A DNA stretch of 64,000 nucleotides from CAYHVK01 sp964360255 (GCA_964360255.1 CAYHVK010000010.1:1-64000), one strand, 5' to 3'. Shown: positions 49,435 to 58,737, counted from the stretch's first letter. The notes: generated by a model not told the origin, from the sequence alone. Numbers and translations: made by a program.

Positions 49435-50958
49435 TTAGGCCTTAAACGAGTACTGAATACCAGGGAAAAGTTTCTGCGCGTCGAATTGTGTTTCGTCTTC
49501 GAGACTTGCTACTGGTACAGAACAATATTGAACCGCAAAGTGGGCGGAAGGTCGATCATTTCCTGATTTATTCATTCCGCCAAATGGCAGCCGGCTTGAA
49601 GCGCCATTCGTCGTTCTATTCCAATTCAAAATGCCGACGCGAGCTTCGAGTAAGGCACGCTCATACAATTCACGGTTTGAACTGAAGAGCGCCGATGCAA
49701 GGCCATATCCAGACATATTTACAATATCCATTGCCTCATCAAAATCGTCTGTTGTGTAGACCGCCACGTTAGGGCCAAAGATTTCGTTTTTCTGATACAT
49801 AGAATCTGGGTTTGGCTTATCGATTAAATAAATTGATGGCGTTACGTAATAGCCCTCGTAATCAAGGCTTAATTGTTTGCCACGCATAAGACATTCAGCC
49901 CCTTCGCGTTTTGCGATCTCTTGGAAACGCGTATATTTATCAACGGATTCCGCACTGATAAGCGGGCCCATGAAAACATTCTCACTCCAGTGCCCGACCG
50001 ATATTTTTTTAGCGGCTTCATGAAAATTTTCAAGAAAGCGATCGCGAATGCTCTTATGTAAAACAACTTTTGAAGTTCCTGAGCACCTTTGTCCCGAAGA
50101 CAAATAGGCACCGGTTATAGTTTCATAAACGGCTTTTTCTAAGTTGGCATCATCCCAAACCACCGTCGTATTTTTACCGCCCATCTCTAGGGCTAAAATT
50201 TTCCAGTAGTGCTCAAGAGTGTCTTGCTTAATACGTAGTCCCACTTCATAAGAGCCGGTGAATAAAACTCCGTCGACTTTATCGCTTTGAACTAGGCGCT
50301 TACCGACTTCAACCTGGCCTTGAACTAAATTGAAAACTCCCGGCGGAAAACCAGCTTCGTGAATAAATTCAGCCATCAATTGGCCCACAGCTGGGGTTTT
50401 CTCAGAAGGTTTAAAAACAATTGTATTGCCCATAATAAGGGCCGGAATAATATGTCCGTTTGGTAAATGGGCCGGAAAATTAAATGGACCCACTACAGCC
50501 ATTACACCGCGAGATTTATAGCGGATGACTCCGTCAACTCCGGGTAAAGCATTCTTAATACGCTCTTCTGCAACTAACTTTAATGAGTGCTCAAGAGTGA
50601 TATCAATTTTATTAGCTAGACCAGCCGCTTCGGTTTTTGTTTCCCAAAGGGGCTTACCTGTTTCGCGGCTGATCAGCTCTGCCATTCTATCAACGCCGGC
50701 CGCAAAAACCGCTTTTAGTTTTAATAAATATTCTTTTCTTTTCTCAAGAGAGAGTGAAGCCCAGCCTTTATAAGCTTGGCGGGCGGCCTTACAAGCTTCA
50801 TCAACATGGGAGTTCTGAAACGAAACTTGTACGATTTTATCTTTTAAATTAGCCGGGCTTACAATTTGCCATTCGCCATTGGGGCTTTTCGCCTTTACGA
50901 ACTCACCATTGATATAGTCGCCTTTAAATTCAAATGGTTTTAACTCAAGCTTTTGCAT
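49435..50958 (-). CDS. astD: Succinylglutamate-semialdehyde dehydrogenase (AstD-like)
   Basis: 507-aa NAD-dependent aldehyde dehydrogenase. Conserved elements: AVVGPFNFPAHLPNGHIIPA near residue 155, GNTIVFKPSEKTP, LFTGSYEVG, the catalytic Glu in LALEMGGKN near 256, and the nucleophile in SSGQRCSGTSKV near 290. The PFNFPAHLPNGHI stretch fits AstD well. It overlaps the upstream astA by 14 bp, supporting the pathway assignment (step 4 of arginine succinyltransferase catabolism). Confidence 0.88.
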   Translation of the reverse strand: MQKLELKPFEFKGDYINGEFVKAKSPNGEWQIVSPANLKDKIVQVSFQNSHVDEACKAARQAYKGWASLSLEKRKEYLLKLKAVFAAGVDRMAELISRETGKPLWETKTEAAGLANKIDITLEHSLKLVAEERIKNALPGVDGVIRYKSRGVMAVVGPFNFPAHLPNGHIIPALIMGNTIVFKPSEKTPAVGQLMAEFIHEAGFPPGVFNLVQGQVEVGKRLVQSDKVDGVLFTGSYEVGLRIKQDTLEHYWKILALEMGGKNTTVVWDDANLEKAVYETITGAYLSSGQRCSGTSKVVLHKSIRDRFLENFHEAAKKISVGHWSENVFMGPLISAESVDKYTRFQEIAKREGAECLMRGKQLSLDYEGYYVTPSIYLIDKPNPDSMYQKNEIFGPNVAVYTTDDFDEAMDIVNMSGYGLASALFSSNRELYERALLEARVGILNWNRTTNGASSRLPFGGMNKSGNDRPSAHFAVQYCSVPVASLEDETQFDAQKLFPGIQYSFKA

Positions 50959-52000
50959 GGCCTCGCCCCTTGGTTTTTGTCATTGGCGTGTAATAGACAG
51001 ACTCGCCGTCATTCAGTTGAAGTGTGCGAATTGATTTTTCAGGCAAGAGAATTTCTTCTCCTTGCACAGCACAGGCGGTCACTCCACCCAAGAAAGACTT
51101 ATCTCGCATAAGTCCAACAAGACCGACATTATCAAACGTCGTATTGCTTTTCTTTACGCAAAACTTCAAATTTTTCCCGTCTTTAATCAATGATACATTT
51201 TTAGTTTTACAGCCAACATGAGGGCCACCATCAAACGGATCAATTTCATGAGTGTATTTGAAGCCGATAGATTCAAGTAAATGAAGGGCCGGTAAGGTTT
51301 CTGGTCCCACTCGTCCCATGACTAGTCTGGCTTTAGAATCTAATAAGCAAAGATAAATATCTTCTTCAGGGAATAAACTGCGGATAAACTCTTTATTCTG
51401 CTGGCTTAGCACATCAGCCTCTTGATACGGCATGCCGGTAAAGCGTCGACCTAAAGATTCCCAAAACTCACTACGACCTTCTTCAGTCAGCGGCGGCGCC
51501 ATCTGCGCATAAAGCTCATCTTCAAATTTTGGCAGCTGTAAGCCTATGTAGAGAAAGCGGCCCAGGCTGGCGATGCGGCCCACTTTTTCAGGGCGACTAC
51601 GATAAGTGCGGTCTACAACAAGGCCGCCCAACTCTGTAGGACCATCTTCATTAATTTTCATTCTTAAAATTTGGTGAATAAATCCGACGCCGAGCTCATT
51701 ACTGAAACGCTCTTTTTTAATTACCTGAAAGCTATAGGTTGGCTCTTCGGCCGTGCCGTGCTTCGCCAAAATTTGCGAACTACCCGCCAGAATTTTTTGA
51801 TCTACATCTTCAACGACGAATACATAACGACTGTCGGCCTTTGATAAGTCACCTTCAAATGAGGCCAAACTGCGTTCAATTTTTTCAGAGATGATTTTTT
51901 TGTCATATGGAAGATTCAATAAAGAGAACTGCCTTGCCAAACTAAGAACTTGGTTTAAATCGTCATGCTGTACGCCTCGTAAAAGAAAATTCATAAACAA
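50945..52000 (-). CDS. astA: Arginine N-succinyltransferase (AstA-like)
   Basis: 351 aa, GNAT-fold enzyme transferring succinyl from succinyl-CoA to arginine. Characteristic AstA segments are visible: LGVGFIHQILRM, TELGGLVVDRTYRSRPEKVG near 145, EDELYAQMAPPLTEEGRSEF, and ALHLLESIGFKYTHEIDPFD then GGPHVGC near 260. It overlaps the M20 gene by 10 bp and astD by 14 bp. AstB (succinylarginine dihydrolase) was not found in the window. Confidence 0.9.
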   Translation of the reverse strand: MFMNFLLRGVQHDDLNQVLSLARQFSLLNLPYDKKIISEKIERSLASFEGDLSKADSRYVFVVEDVDQKILAGSSQILAKHGTAEEPTYSFQVIKKERFSNELGVGFIHQILRMKINEDGPTELGGLVVDRTYRSRPEKVGRIASLGRFLYIGLQLPKFEDELYAQMAPPLTEEGRSEFWESLGRRFTGMPYQEADVLSQQNKEFIRSLFPEEDIYLCLLDSKARLVMGRVGPETLPALHLLESIGFKYTHEIDPFDGGPHVGCKTKNVSLIKDGKNLKFCVKKSNTTFDNVGLVGLMRDKSFLGGVTACAVQGEEILLPEKSIRTLQLNDGESVYYTPMTKTKGRGHAKA

Positions 52001-53334
52001 TACCGATCTATTACATTTTTATAAAATTCCTGCGAACTCCGTAGGGAATTCATACTAATATGTTCATTCGCTATATGGGAACTCCCGACACTTTGTCCCG
52101 CGCCAAAAACATAGCATTCGCACTTAATTCGACTAAAAAAACTCGCTTCAGAGGCTAAAGTTGTTGAAATCAGCTCTGCCGAGAGCTTTTCTTCACCTAA
52201 TGCCTGCTTACAAACCTTATAAAGATCACCATCGATCACGCCGGTAAAAGGCGGTTTATAGTCAACCACGTGAAAACGAGCCCCTAGTTTTTCACAATCA
52301 TTTCTTAATTGCTGAAGCCATTTTTCATAAATTTCGTGTGTGACGGTAGGCACCAGTCGACAGCTGCCAGAAATCTTAATTTCTTCTGAATCACTTTGGA
52401 TTTGTCCAACATTAAATGTGGAATGTGCTGGAGTGAATCCTTCTGCGGTAATATCTCGAAAGGCTCCTGAGAATTTTTTTAGAACTTCATAAAGTCCGCT
52501 GAGTTTATTCATCATTCCTTGCTCAAAACCATCAACAATATCAAGTTCAAGCACAGCGATATCTGGAGCGCTGAGAGGTGATGTTCCGCCCTCTAGAGAA
52601 ATAACGGCCATTCCTGTTGGCAAGAGCTTCAAATACTCGAGAGACTTAACAATCGGGTTGTCATAAAAGTCAGGCTCGAGACCAAATTTATTTATACCTG
52701 AAAATACTTTGCTCTGTGAGTGGCTGTTTTCAATAAGATCATGAGTTTCGCGATATTTCTTTTCTTCGCTGCCAAATGGAATTGCAATTTCAATAAGAGC
52801 ATAACCCGGGCCACGGTTCGCCAACTGTAAACCCGTTGGTCTTCCCACTAAAGCTCCCGCCGGCTTGAACTTTTTACGACGTAAAAGTTTAATAAGGCCT
52901 TGGCTGCTCTCTGGGCCAAATGTCCCGGCCAACACGGGACGAATTTTCGTATAGGTTTTTTTCTCAGTTGCCGCAAGAGCCAACATCTTGGCAATAAAAT
53001 CGAACTTCGCATCGGCCGTACCCAATCCATAAACATGATCGCCGTCGATGCTGGCCTGAAACGGATTCGCTCCGGTTTTTATCCAGCGAAAGTATTCGCC
53101 GGGCTCGGCCGTATCAAGATGCGAAACGAGAAGAAATTCTTTGGGCGCTGAAGCATTTGAATTTGTAATCCAAAGTGAGGCGTTGTCGATACCATGATAA
53201 GTTTCATTAAAGATTTCTGCTTCGAGCCCTAAGTTGATAGCTACGCCCAATAGATATTGAGCTATATCAACCGTACCCTGGCTTACACTACTGTCTATCG
53301 AAACGGCCTTGCGGCCAATTTCGAGTAAACTCAA
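51991..53334 (-). CDS. M20-family deacylase/peptidase with altered metal site
   Basis: 447 aa. The M20 fold is shown by LLVSHLDTAEPGE (first metal His and Asp) and VYGLGTADAKFD (bridging Asp). The usual DEE pair reads FGPESSQG, keeping one acid, and the usual EPS/EPT ligand motif reads GRPTG, with Arg for Glu. A late SHIANEH supplies the C-terminal His. At least two expected catalytic or metal residues are therefore changed, as judged against DapE. Standing among ast genes, it is a candidate for the succinylglutamate deacylase step normally done by AstE (M14 family), or for a regulatory non-enzyme. It overlaps the aminotransferase by 4 bp and astA by 10 bp. Confidence 0.75.
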   Translation of the reverse strand: MSLLEIGRKAVSIDSSVSQGTVDIAQYLLGVAINLGLEAEIFNETYHGIDNASLWITNSNASAPKEFLLVSHLDTAEPGEYFRWIKTGANPFQASIDGDHVYGLGTADAKFDFIAKMLALAATEKKTYTKIRPVLAGTFGPESSQGLIKLLRRKKFKPAGALVGRPTGLQLANRGPGYALIEIAIPFGSEEKKYRETHDLIENSHSQSKVFSGINKFGLEPDFYDNPIVKSLEYLKLLPTGMAVISLEGGTSPLSAPDIAVLELDIVDGFEQGMMNKLSGLYEVLKKFSGAFRDITAEGFTPAHSTFNVGQIQSDSEEIKISGSCRLVPTVTHEIYEKWLQQLRNDCEKLGARFHVVDYKPPFTGVIDGDLYKVCKQALGEEKLSAELISTTLASEASFFSRIKCECYVFGAGQSVGSSHIANEHISMNSLRSSQEFYKNVIDRYCL

Positions 53335-54710
53335 GCCATCTCCAGAATTGTTTTTTCAATAATTTTTGCCGCCTCAGCAAGCTGCTGAGAAGTCGTAATT
53401 GCTGGTATCAAGAAGCGAAGACGATAAGGCCCCTTACCACAATTGAATGTGATGAGACCGTTATGGAAAAGTTTCTGAATCAGTGCATCTACTTTTTCTT
53501 TTGAGCCATCAAGAGGAGTCACGCCGATCATCAGACCGAGACCACCGGCATCTCGCAGTAAGCCCTTACAAGTGGTCTCATTGAGTTTATCAAGATGATC
53601 AACAAACTCACGGTGAATCGCCATAATTTTGCCTTGGTCACCCATGTAATTTTCTTTATCTAAAATATTTAAAATCTCAAGGCCTGCTGCTAGTGCTGGC
53701 GTTGAACCCGAGAAAGTCCCGGCAATTAAACCTGGCTTCGGGTTCAGCTCTGGCGTGAAGAACGTCGCCCCGTTTTGCGCCGTCTTTGCAATTGTGCATA
53801 CATCTACGTAATCACCTAAACCTAAAGTTTCATAGGCGAAGAATTGGCCCGTGCGCGTGAACGTCTGAACTTCATCAAACCAAACTGGTATTTGTTTTTC
53901 ACGACAGAATTCTAACATCGGCAAAAAGAATTCCCGTGGAGCCTTATTGTATCCACCCTCACCCTGCATGGGCTCAAAAGTAAATGTGCAAATATTGCCT
54001 TCATGCTTAGCCACATGTTCTTTTAAAATAGTCAGAGATTTTTCACTCGAGCGCGGATCATTCTTATCATAGAATGGCACACGCAAAACTTCGTTATACT
54101 CTGGCAGACCTTGTTTGAAGGATGGGTTGTCGGTGACTTCAGCCATTAAAGTTGTGCGGCCGGCAAACGCTGAAGTCATACCGATAATCATTCGAGCTGC
54201 ATTTTTTTTCTGGCGGCAAGCCTTGAGCGCATTTTCATTGGCTAAAGATCCGCATGTCGCTAGCCATACATGACGAAGACGACTGTTGCGGCTCGCGATC
54301 TCAACTAATTTTTGTGAGAATTGATAGTACTCTTTGTTCGGCTGTAAATTACCTTGCATCATAATGTCACTCATAGCGCCGCGAATACCCGCTGCAATTA
54401 CACGCGGATGACTGTGGCCCATGATGTGAATTCCAATACCATTAATAAAATCTAATTTAACACTTCCGTCTTCAAGTTCCACGTAAGAATCACGACCAAT
54501 ACCGCTCCCCATATATTGAAAATAAAGCGGACGACCCCGTACTGCACCGGCATCTGTAATTAATTTTTTAGCTTTTTCAACCAGTTCTGGCTGCGGCGGA
54601 CGCACGCCCTCGATTCTTTTAGAGTTGGCCACGACTTGCGCTGTCAGCTCTTGTACGAGTTGTTCTGTTTTTGGGGATGACTGGACTTCATTGGCGATAG
54701 TTGTATTCAT
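53331..54710 (-). CDS. Class III aminotransferase (AstC-like)
   Basis: 459-aa PLP enzyme, first gene of the catabolic operon. Fold-type I features: GIGIHIMGHSHPRVIAA, VWLATCGSLANENALKACRQ (phosphate-binding region), FTFEPMQGEGGY, WFDEVQTFTRTG (Asp binding the pyridine N), and the PLP lysine in TIAKTAQNGATFF. Its place in the cluster suggests succinylornithine aminotransferase; a lysine 6-aminotransferase or acetylornithine type cannot be excluded. ATG 54710 is chosen; the longer frame upstream runs through the divergent gene. Confidence 0.85.
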   Translation of the reverse strand: MNTTIANEVQSSPKTEQLVQELTAQVVANSKRIEGVRPPQPELVEKAKKLITDAGAVRGRPLYFQYMGSGIGRDSYVELEDGSVKLDFINGIGIHIMGHSHPRVIAAGIRGAMSDIMMQGNLQPNKEYYQFSQKLVEIASRNSRLRHVWLATCGSLANENALKACRQKKNAARMIIGMTSAFAGRTTLMAEVTDNPSFKQGLPEYNEVLRVPFYDKNDPRSSEKSLTILKEHVAKHEGNICTFTFEPMQGEGGYNKAPREFFLPMLEFCREKQIPVWFDEVQTFTRTGQFFAYETLGLGDYVDVCTIAKTAQNGATFFTPELNPKPGLIAGTFSGSTPALAAGLEILNILDKENYMGDQGKIMAIHREFVDHLDKLNETTCKGLLRDAGGLGLMIGVTPLDGSKEKVDALIQKLFHNGLITFNCGKGPYRLRFLIPAITTSQQLAEAAKIIEKTILEMA

Positions 54711-54717
54711 GTCTTGA

Positions 54718-54746
54718 ATTTTACTCTTCGCACACGAGCAAAACAA
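54718..54746 (-). promoter_or_regulatory. Promoter for the Ast-like operon
   Basis: On the minus strand: TTGTTT (complement of 54741-54746), 17-bp spacer, TAAAAT (complement of 54718-54723; 5 of 6). The -10 ends 7 nt before the ATG at 54710, so the mRNA is predicted to be leaderless. It overlaps the oppositely directed promoter of the next entry. Confidence 0.55.
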
Positions 54747-54755
54747 GGCTAAGAT
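54727..54755 (+). promoter_or_regulatory. Promoter for the BatE-like gene
   Basis: TTCGCA (54727-54732), 17-bp spacer, TAAGAT (54750-54755; 4 of 6), ending 8 nt before ATG 54764. It overlaps the minus-strand promoter, so the two start sites compete for the same 53-bp space. Confidence 0.4.
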
Positions 54756-54763
54756 ATCTGTCG

Positions 54764-55585
54764 ATGAAAAGAATGATTTTGGTCCTGATGTTTTTTTGCA
54801 CTCATGCTTTCGCTGACCAGGCGCGCGTTGTTGCCTCGACGGGCGACGAAATCTATCAAAGCGCATTAAAGCTTTACCAAGAGCAAAATTTTGCTGAAGC
54901 CGAAAAACAATTCCACGAATTTTTATTAAATGAACCCGACAATAAATTTGCGCTTTATAATTGGGGTCTTGCTTCATATAAGTTAGGGCAAAAGGGGAAA
55001 GCCCTTGCAGCATGGCGTCGAGCCCTTAATATAGATCCTGACTTTATGTTGCCCATGCGCGCCATGCAGTTCGCGCAAACTGAGATGCCAGCAGATGCCT
55101 TTTCGCACGATGCATCGGGTTGGGAGAACTTACGCTCTAGCATTCTTAATCACGCTAAATTGGACCGCTTTTTTGGCCTGAGCGTTTTATTAATTCTCTT
55201 CACCGGGTTCCTTGGCGTGCGCTATTTTGGAGCTCGCCATCGAGCCCTGCGCGACGAAACACCACTGCCACCATTCCCCACAGTTTTCATATTACTTACG
55301 GCTTGTTTAATGGGCTCACTGGTTTTAACCGGCACAAAATTGATAGCCGATAGCGAACCTCGAGCTACCGTTATTGAAGCCGGGCTTGCTGTGCGCTCGG
55401 GCCCTAATCTTGAAGATAATTCTCTCTTTGAGTTGATTGAAGGCGTTGAGGTGATCTTAGTGCGCAAAATGATGCCGGCTCAGTCTGAAACTAAAGAAAT
55501 GGGCTGGGCGCAAATCACTTACCCAGGTGGTCTTACAGGCTGGGTTCCTTTGAACTCTATTTTTCAAACCTCAGGGCGAATGTAA
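54764..55585 (+). CDS. BatE-like TPR/membrane/SH3 protein
   Basis: 273 aa. Signal peptide (MILVLMFFCTHAFA), two TPR repeats (EIYQSALKLYQEQNFAEAEK; FALYNWGLASYKLGQKGKAL), then two transmembrane segments (FGLSVLLILFTGFLGVRYFG; FPTVFILLTACLMGSLVL) flanking a cytoplasmic loop, and a C-terminal SH3b-like domain (AVRSGPNLEDNSLFELIEG to GWVPLNSIF). This order is that of BatE proteins of the aerotolerance (Bat) system; no other bat gene is present here. Confidence 0.78.
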   Translation: MKRMILVLMFFCTHAFADQARVVASTGDEIYQSALKLYQEQNFAEAEKQFHEFLLNEPDNKFALYNWGLASYKLGQKGKALAAWRRALNIDPDFMLPMRAMQFAQTEMPADAFSHDASGWENLRSSILNHAKLDRFFGLSVLLILFTGFLGVRYFGARHRALRDETPLPPFPTVFILLTACLMGSLVLTGTKLIADSEPRATVIEAGLAVRSGPNLEDNSLFELIEGVEVILVRKMMPAQSETKEMGWAQITYPGGLTGWVPLNSIFQTSGRM

Positions 55586-55615
55586 TTGCAAAAACGCACC
55601 CAGAAAGCCTAAACT
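55586..55615 (+). promoter_or_regulatory. Candidate promoter for bamD
   Basis: TTGCAA (55586-55591), 18-bp spacer, TAAACT (55610-55615; 4 of 6), ending 6 nt before ATG 55622. No Shine-Dalgarno is visible. Confidence 0.45.
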
Positions 55616-55621
55616 GCGCCT

Positions 55622-56371
55622 ATGTTTAAACGTTTTTTAACTCTTATTTCGGTCGGTCTTTTAGCAACCACTTTGGGCTGCTCAAGCAATGATAAAATCG
55701 ACACCAATACGGCCGATGGCGCTTATAAATTAGGCGAGCGTTATGAAAAAGACGAACGCTATGAAGAGGCCATCACCTACTTCAGTGAAGTTAAAAACAA
55801 GCATCCCTACAGCCGCTATGCCACTGACTCTGAATTAAAAATTGCCGACATCGAATACAAGCGAGAAAACTTTGTTGAATCTGAGGCGGCCTACAAACTT
55901 TTTAAAGAGCTTCACCCCGATCACCCGCAATCGGCTTATGTCACCTTTCGCTTAGGCCTCAGTCTCTATAAACAATTGCCGGCAACAATTGATCGCGATC
56001 TTTCGTTAGCTAACAAGGCCCTCATTTATTTCGATGAAGTTCTCACAACTTATTCTCGCAGCTCTTTTGTTAAAGAGGCTCGCGAGACTAAAGAAAAAGT
56101 GCAAAAAATGCTAGCCGAAAAAGATCTCTACATCGCGCGCTTTTATTATAAAAAAGAAAAGTGGCTCAGCGCCATGGGCCGCTATGAAGATCTATTTAAG
56201 AATCAAATGGGCTTTGGCTATGACAAAGAAATTATTTTGGGCCTAACACTCTCCGCCTACAAAGCTAAAGAGATGGATAAAGCAAAAGAATATTTTAGAG
56301 TGCTACTCGCTCGTCACCCCAACTCTCCAGAATTGGCTGCTGCCAGAAAAGAGATGTCTGATGGATTTTGA
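55622..56371 (+). CDS. bamD: Outer-membrane assembly lipoprotein BamD
   Basis: 249 aa. Lipoprotein signal ending TLGC (Cys near residue 20), then five TPR-like repeats typical of BamD/YfiO: LGERYEKDERYEEAITYFSE, HPYSRYATDSELKIADIEYK, HPDHPQSAYVTFRLGLSLYK with the short DRDLSL segment, FVKEARETKEKVQKMLAEKD, and the last pair around LTLSAYKAKEMDKAKEYF. The order and spacing fit BamD well. The next TPR gene overlaps its 3' end by 11 bp. Confidence 0.88.
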   Translation: MFKRFLTLISVGLLATTLGCSSNDKIDTNTADGAYKLGERYEKDERYEEAITYFSEVKNKHPYSRYATDSELKIADIEYKRENFVESEAAYKLFKELHPDHPQSAYVTFRLGLSLYKQLPATIDRDLSLANKALIYFDEVLTTYSRSSFVKEARETKEKVQKMLAEKDLYIARFYYKKEKWLSAMGRYEDLFKNQMGFGYDKEIILGLTLSAYKAKEMDKAKEYFRVLLARHPNSPELAAARKEMSDGF

Positions 56372-57101
56372 AACCATGGATGAGCTGTTCACAACAGCTG
56401 AAGATCACTTCAAAGACAATGAGTATGCCGCTGCTGAGCCGATTCTCAATCAGCTCGTACTTAAGAGCATTAAGAAACCTGAAGTGTTTCATATGCTGGG
56501 TACGATCTATTACGATCAGGGCAAATTCAATAAAGCCATTCGATCTTTCAAACGGGCTCTAGAAATCAACCCTGGCTTCACCGACTCAAGCGTTGGTCTC
56601 AGCATTATCTTGAACGATCTCGGGCGCTACGAAGAAGGCCAGAAAGTTTTCGACGAAGCTCGTGCTATGCTTAGCTTGCGCTCGACCAACAATGATCATT
56701 TCATGAATGAGAAGTTTTCTCAGAAGCATATTGAGCTTGGTGATCTTTATTTTCAGCACAATCGTATGAATGAGGCGCTCGAAGAATTCGAAAAAGCTCT
56801 CACTCTCACTCCGCAAAATCTTGATGTGCAAATGAAGATGATCGACATCTACATAGCGCAAAAGAATACAAGTTTAGCAATTAAAGAGCTCCGTGCGCTT
56901 GTTCGCGAAAACCCAGCACTAGTACCGGCTAGACTGAAGCTAGGTAAGTCGTTCTACGACTCCCACCAAATTCCTGAAGCTATCGAGCAGTGGGAAAATG
57001 CGCTTCGCTATGAGCCCGGCAACACTGTCGCACGCGATTACTTAAGATTAGCTCAAACCGTACAAGTGACATCACTTAACGAACCAATGGTCGAACTCTA
57101 A
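56361..57101 (+). CDS. TPR-repeat protein
   Basis: 246 aa, without signal peptide. About six tetratricopeptide repeats cover the length, for example VFHMLGTIYYDQGKFNKAIR, IELGDLYFQHNRMNEALEEF, and PARLKLGKSFYDSHQIPEAI. It is translationally coupled to bamD and followed by hpt after 9 bp. It is probably a cytosolic scaffold; no partner can be read from the sequence. Confidence 0.82.
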   Translation: MDFETMDELFTTAEDHFKDNEYAAAEPILNQLVLKSIKKPEVFHMLGTIYYDQGKFNKAIRSFKRALEINPGFTDSSVGLSIILNDLGRYEEGQKVFDEARAMLSLRSTNNDHFMNEKFSQKHIELGDLYFQHNRMNEALEEFEKALTLTPQNLDVQMKMIDIYIAQKNTSLAIKELRALVRENPALVPARLKLGKSFYDSHQIPEAIEQWENALRYEPGNTVARDYLRLAQTVQVTSLNEPMVEL

Positions 57102-57110
57102 GAGGTTAAT

Positions 57111-57626
57111 ATGGCTTTATTAAAAGACAACATGGTCCCATTTATCTCAGCTGCCGAAATCCAAGATATGGTTCGTTTGCTGGCAAAAGAAATCGAGCGC
57201 GACTATCAAGGCAAAGAACTTGTTTTGATCTGCCCACTTAAAGGCTCATGCCTTTTCATCTCTGATCTTTGCCGTAAGATTCAGCTTCAACAAGTCATCG
57301 ACTTTGTTCACTTAACATCCCCGAAGAATGAGAATGTTCGCATCCTGAAGGATATCTCTGTTGATATCACAGGTAAGCACGTACTTATCGTTGAAGAGAT
57401 TATCGATGCGGGTCGCACACTCAGCTTCTTGCGCAGCCGCTTAGCTTCATCAAACCCTGCTAGCCTCAAGATTGTTTCTCTTCTTGATAAGCCGGCTCGT
57501 CGCGAGTTGCCGATCAAGCCTGATTATGTCGGCCGAACAATCGATGATCGTTTTGTGATTGGTTATGGCCTTGATTCTGAAGAGCTGGGTCGTAACTACA
57601 GCGACATCTACAACTACGCGAACTAA
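57111..57626 (+). CDS. hpt: Hypoxanthine phosphoribosyltransferase
   Basis: 171-aa purine salvage enzyme. The PRPP-binding loop VLIVEEIIDAGRTLSFLRS (near residue 87) and the LICPLKGSCLFISDL and DYVGRTIDDRFVIGYGLD segments define HPRT. In the PRPP motif the usual VxDIIDTG reads VEEIIDAG. AGAGGTTA precedes the ATG. Salvage of host or environmental purines suits a predatory lineage. Confidence 0.93.
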   Translation: MALLKDNMVPFISAAEIQDMVRLLAKEIERDYQGKELVLICPLKGSCLFISDLCRKIQLQQVIDFVHLTSPKNENVRILKDISVDITGKHVLIVEEIIDAGRTLSFLRSRLASSNPASLKIVSLLDKPARRELPIKPDYVGRTIDDRFVIGYGLDSEELGRNYSDIYNYAN

Positions 57627-57641
57627 TTGACGCTGACTCCG

Positions 57642-58730
57642 CTAATAAGCGATTTGAATTTCTACGGCTGCAGAGTTTTCTGCGGTTACGTTTACACCAC
57701 TTAATAAATGTGAATAGCTCACGCGACCCGAAACTAGATTTTCGGTGCTATTTCTGCGCGCTGACTCTGGGCGGTATTCATAGGCAACAAGTAAGCGCTG
57801 CGCTTCTGCCTCTTCAAAAGCCGAACTATCTTTAGGAGTCAGATCAATTTCATCTTCAGATTTCTGCTCGAGAGAAACACCAAGCTGAAGATATGAAGAA
57901 TCAAATACGCTTTTCTCAAACATCGCACGCACCGCAACCGTATCCCCTGGATTACGATCTGTTTCAGCCAAATCGTTTCCTTCTGGGCGAACGAACACTT
58001 CATCATTTAAATTCATAATGCCATCAACACTTGAGATAAAACTAAAGCCACGGGTCATAATGAATTCGTAATTAATTCCAGCTCCCAAACCATAGCCTAA
58101 AGCTTCAGGGGTGCCATGAGTGAAGTAAATCGAGTCGTCGCGACCTGCTGATGGAAAACGCAGCTTCTGTGTTAAACCGAGCTTATGGTTGATTCCATCC
58201 ACCATTAAATACTGTGTGCTTAAAACAGCCTGACCAATAAACATCTGATTCGAATCATTCTCAGGAGAATCCGGAGTCTTACTGTTTGGCTTTAAATTGG
58301 GTTTATTATTGTTATTTACCAAAGCGGCAGAAGCCGATGACATTCTTTCTGTCCGCTTAGTTTTTGTCTGCACTTGATAAACCGGCAAGCCAAAGTAAAT
58401 CGACCACTTTGAGGTGAGACCGTAGCCCCAGTAAGGAGTGAGCTGAAAATAGCTGGCTTCAAATTCGTAACGATTTGTGAAGTTGCCATCAGAATCTACG
58501 CCCTTTTCTTCAAACATAAGGCCCAGATTCTCTTTTTTGCCTTCACTGTTAATACGCTTTGAGCTTTGGATAAAATCAGTGCGCAGACCAAAAATAGAGC
58601 GACCCGTAACTAAGCTTTGAGGGCGATAACTAAGGGCTTGATCAGAGTCTCGGGCAATCAAAGCCGCATGTACTGCTGATGAGCATAGGATAGTGCAAAT
58701 AACTGAAATGACTTTGTTTGTATGAAACAC
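57642..58730 (-). CDS. Outer-membrane beta-barrel protein
   Basis: 362-aa exported protein. The signal peptide core SVICTILCSSAVHA follows a short basic start (GTG 58730). The rest is a run of amphipathic strands with Tyr/Phe pairs (YFQLTPYWGYGLTSKWSIYF; LGYGLGAGINYEFIMTRGF) and ends in AAVEIQIAY with a terminal aromatic. Loop ~135-165 is Asn/Lys/Pro-rich and probably surface-exposed. A recognisable promoter lies upstream. No specific family was recognised. Confidence 0.75.
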   Translation of the reverse strand: MFHTNKVISVICTILCSSAVHAALIARDSDQALSYRPQSLVTGRSIFGLRTDFIQSSKRINSEGKKENLGLMFEEKGVDSDGNFTNRYEFEASYFQLTPYWGYGLTSKWSIYFGLPVYQVQTKTKRTERMSSASAALVNNNNKPNLKPNSKTPDSPENDSNQMFIGQAVLSTQYLMVDGINHKLGLTQKLRFPSAGRDDSIYFTHGTPEALGYGLGAGINYEFIMTRGFSFISSVDGIMNLNDEVFVRPEGNDLAETDRNPGDTVAVRAMFEKSVFDSSYLQLGVSLEQKSEDEIDLTPKDSSAFEEAEAQRLLVAYEYRPESARRNSTENLVSGRVSYSHLLSGVNVTAENSAAVEIQIAY

Positions 58731-58737
58731 GCCCGCA

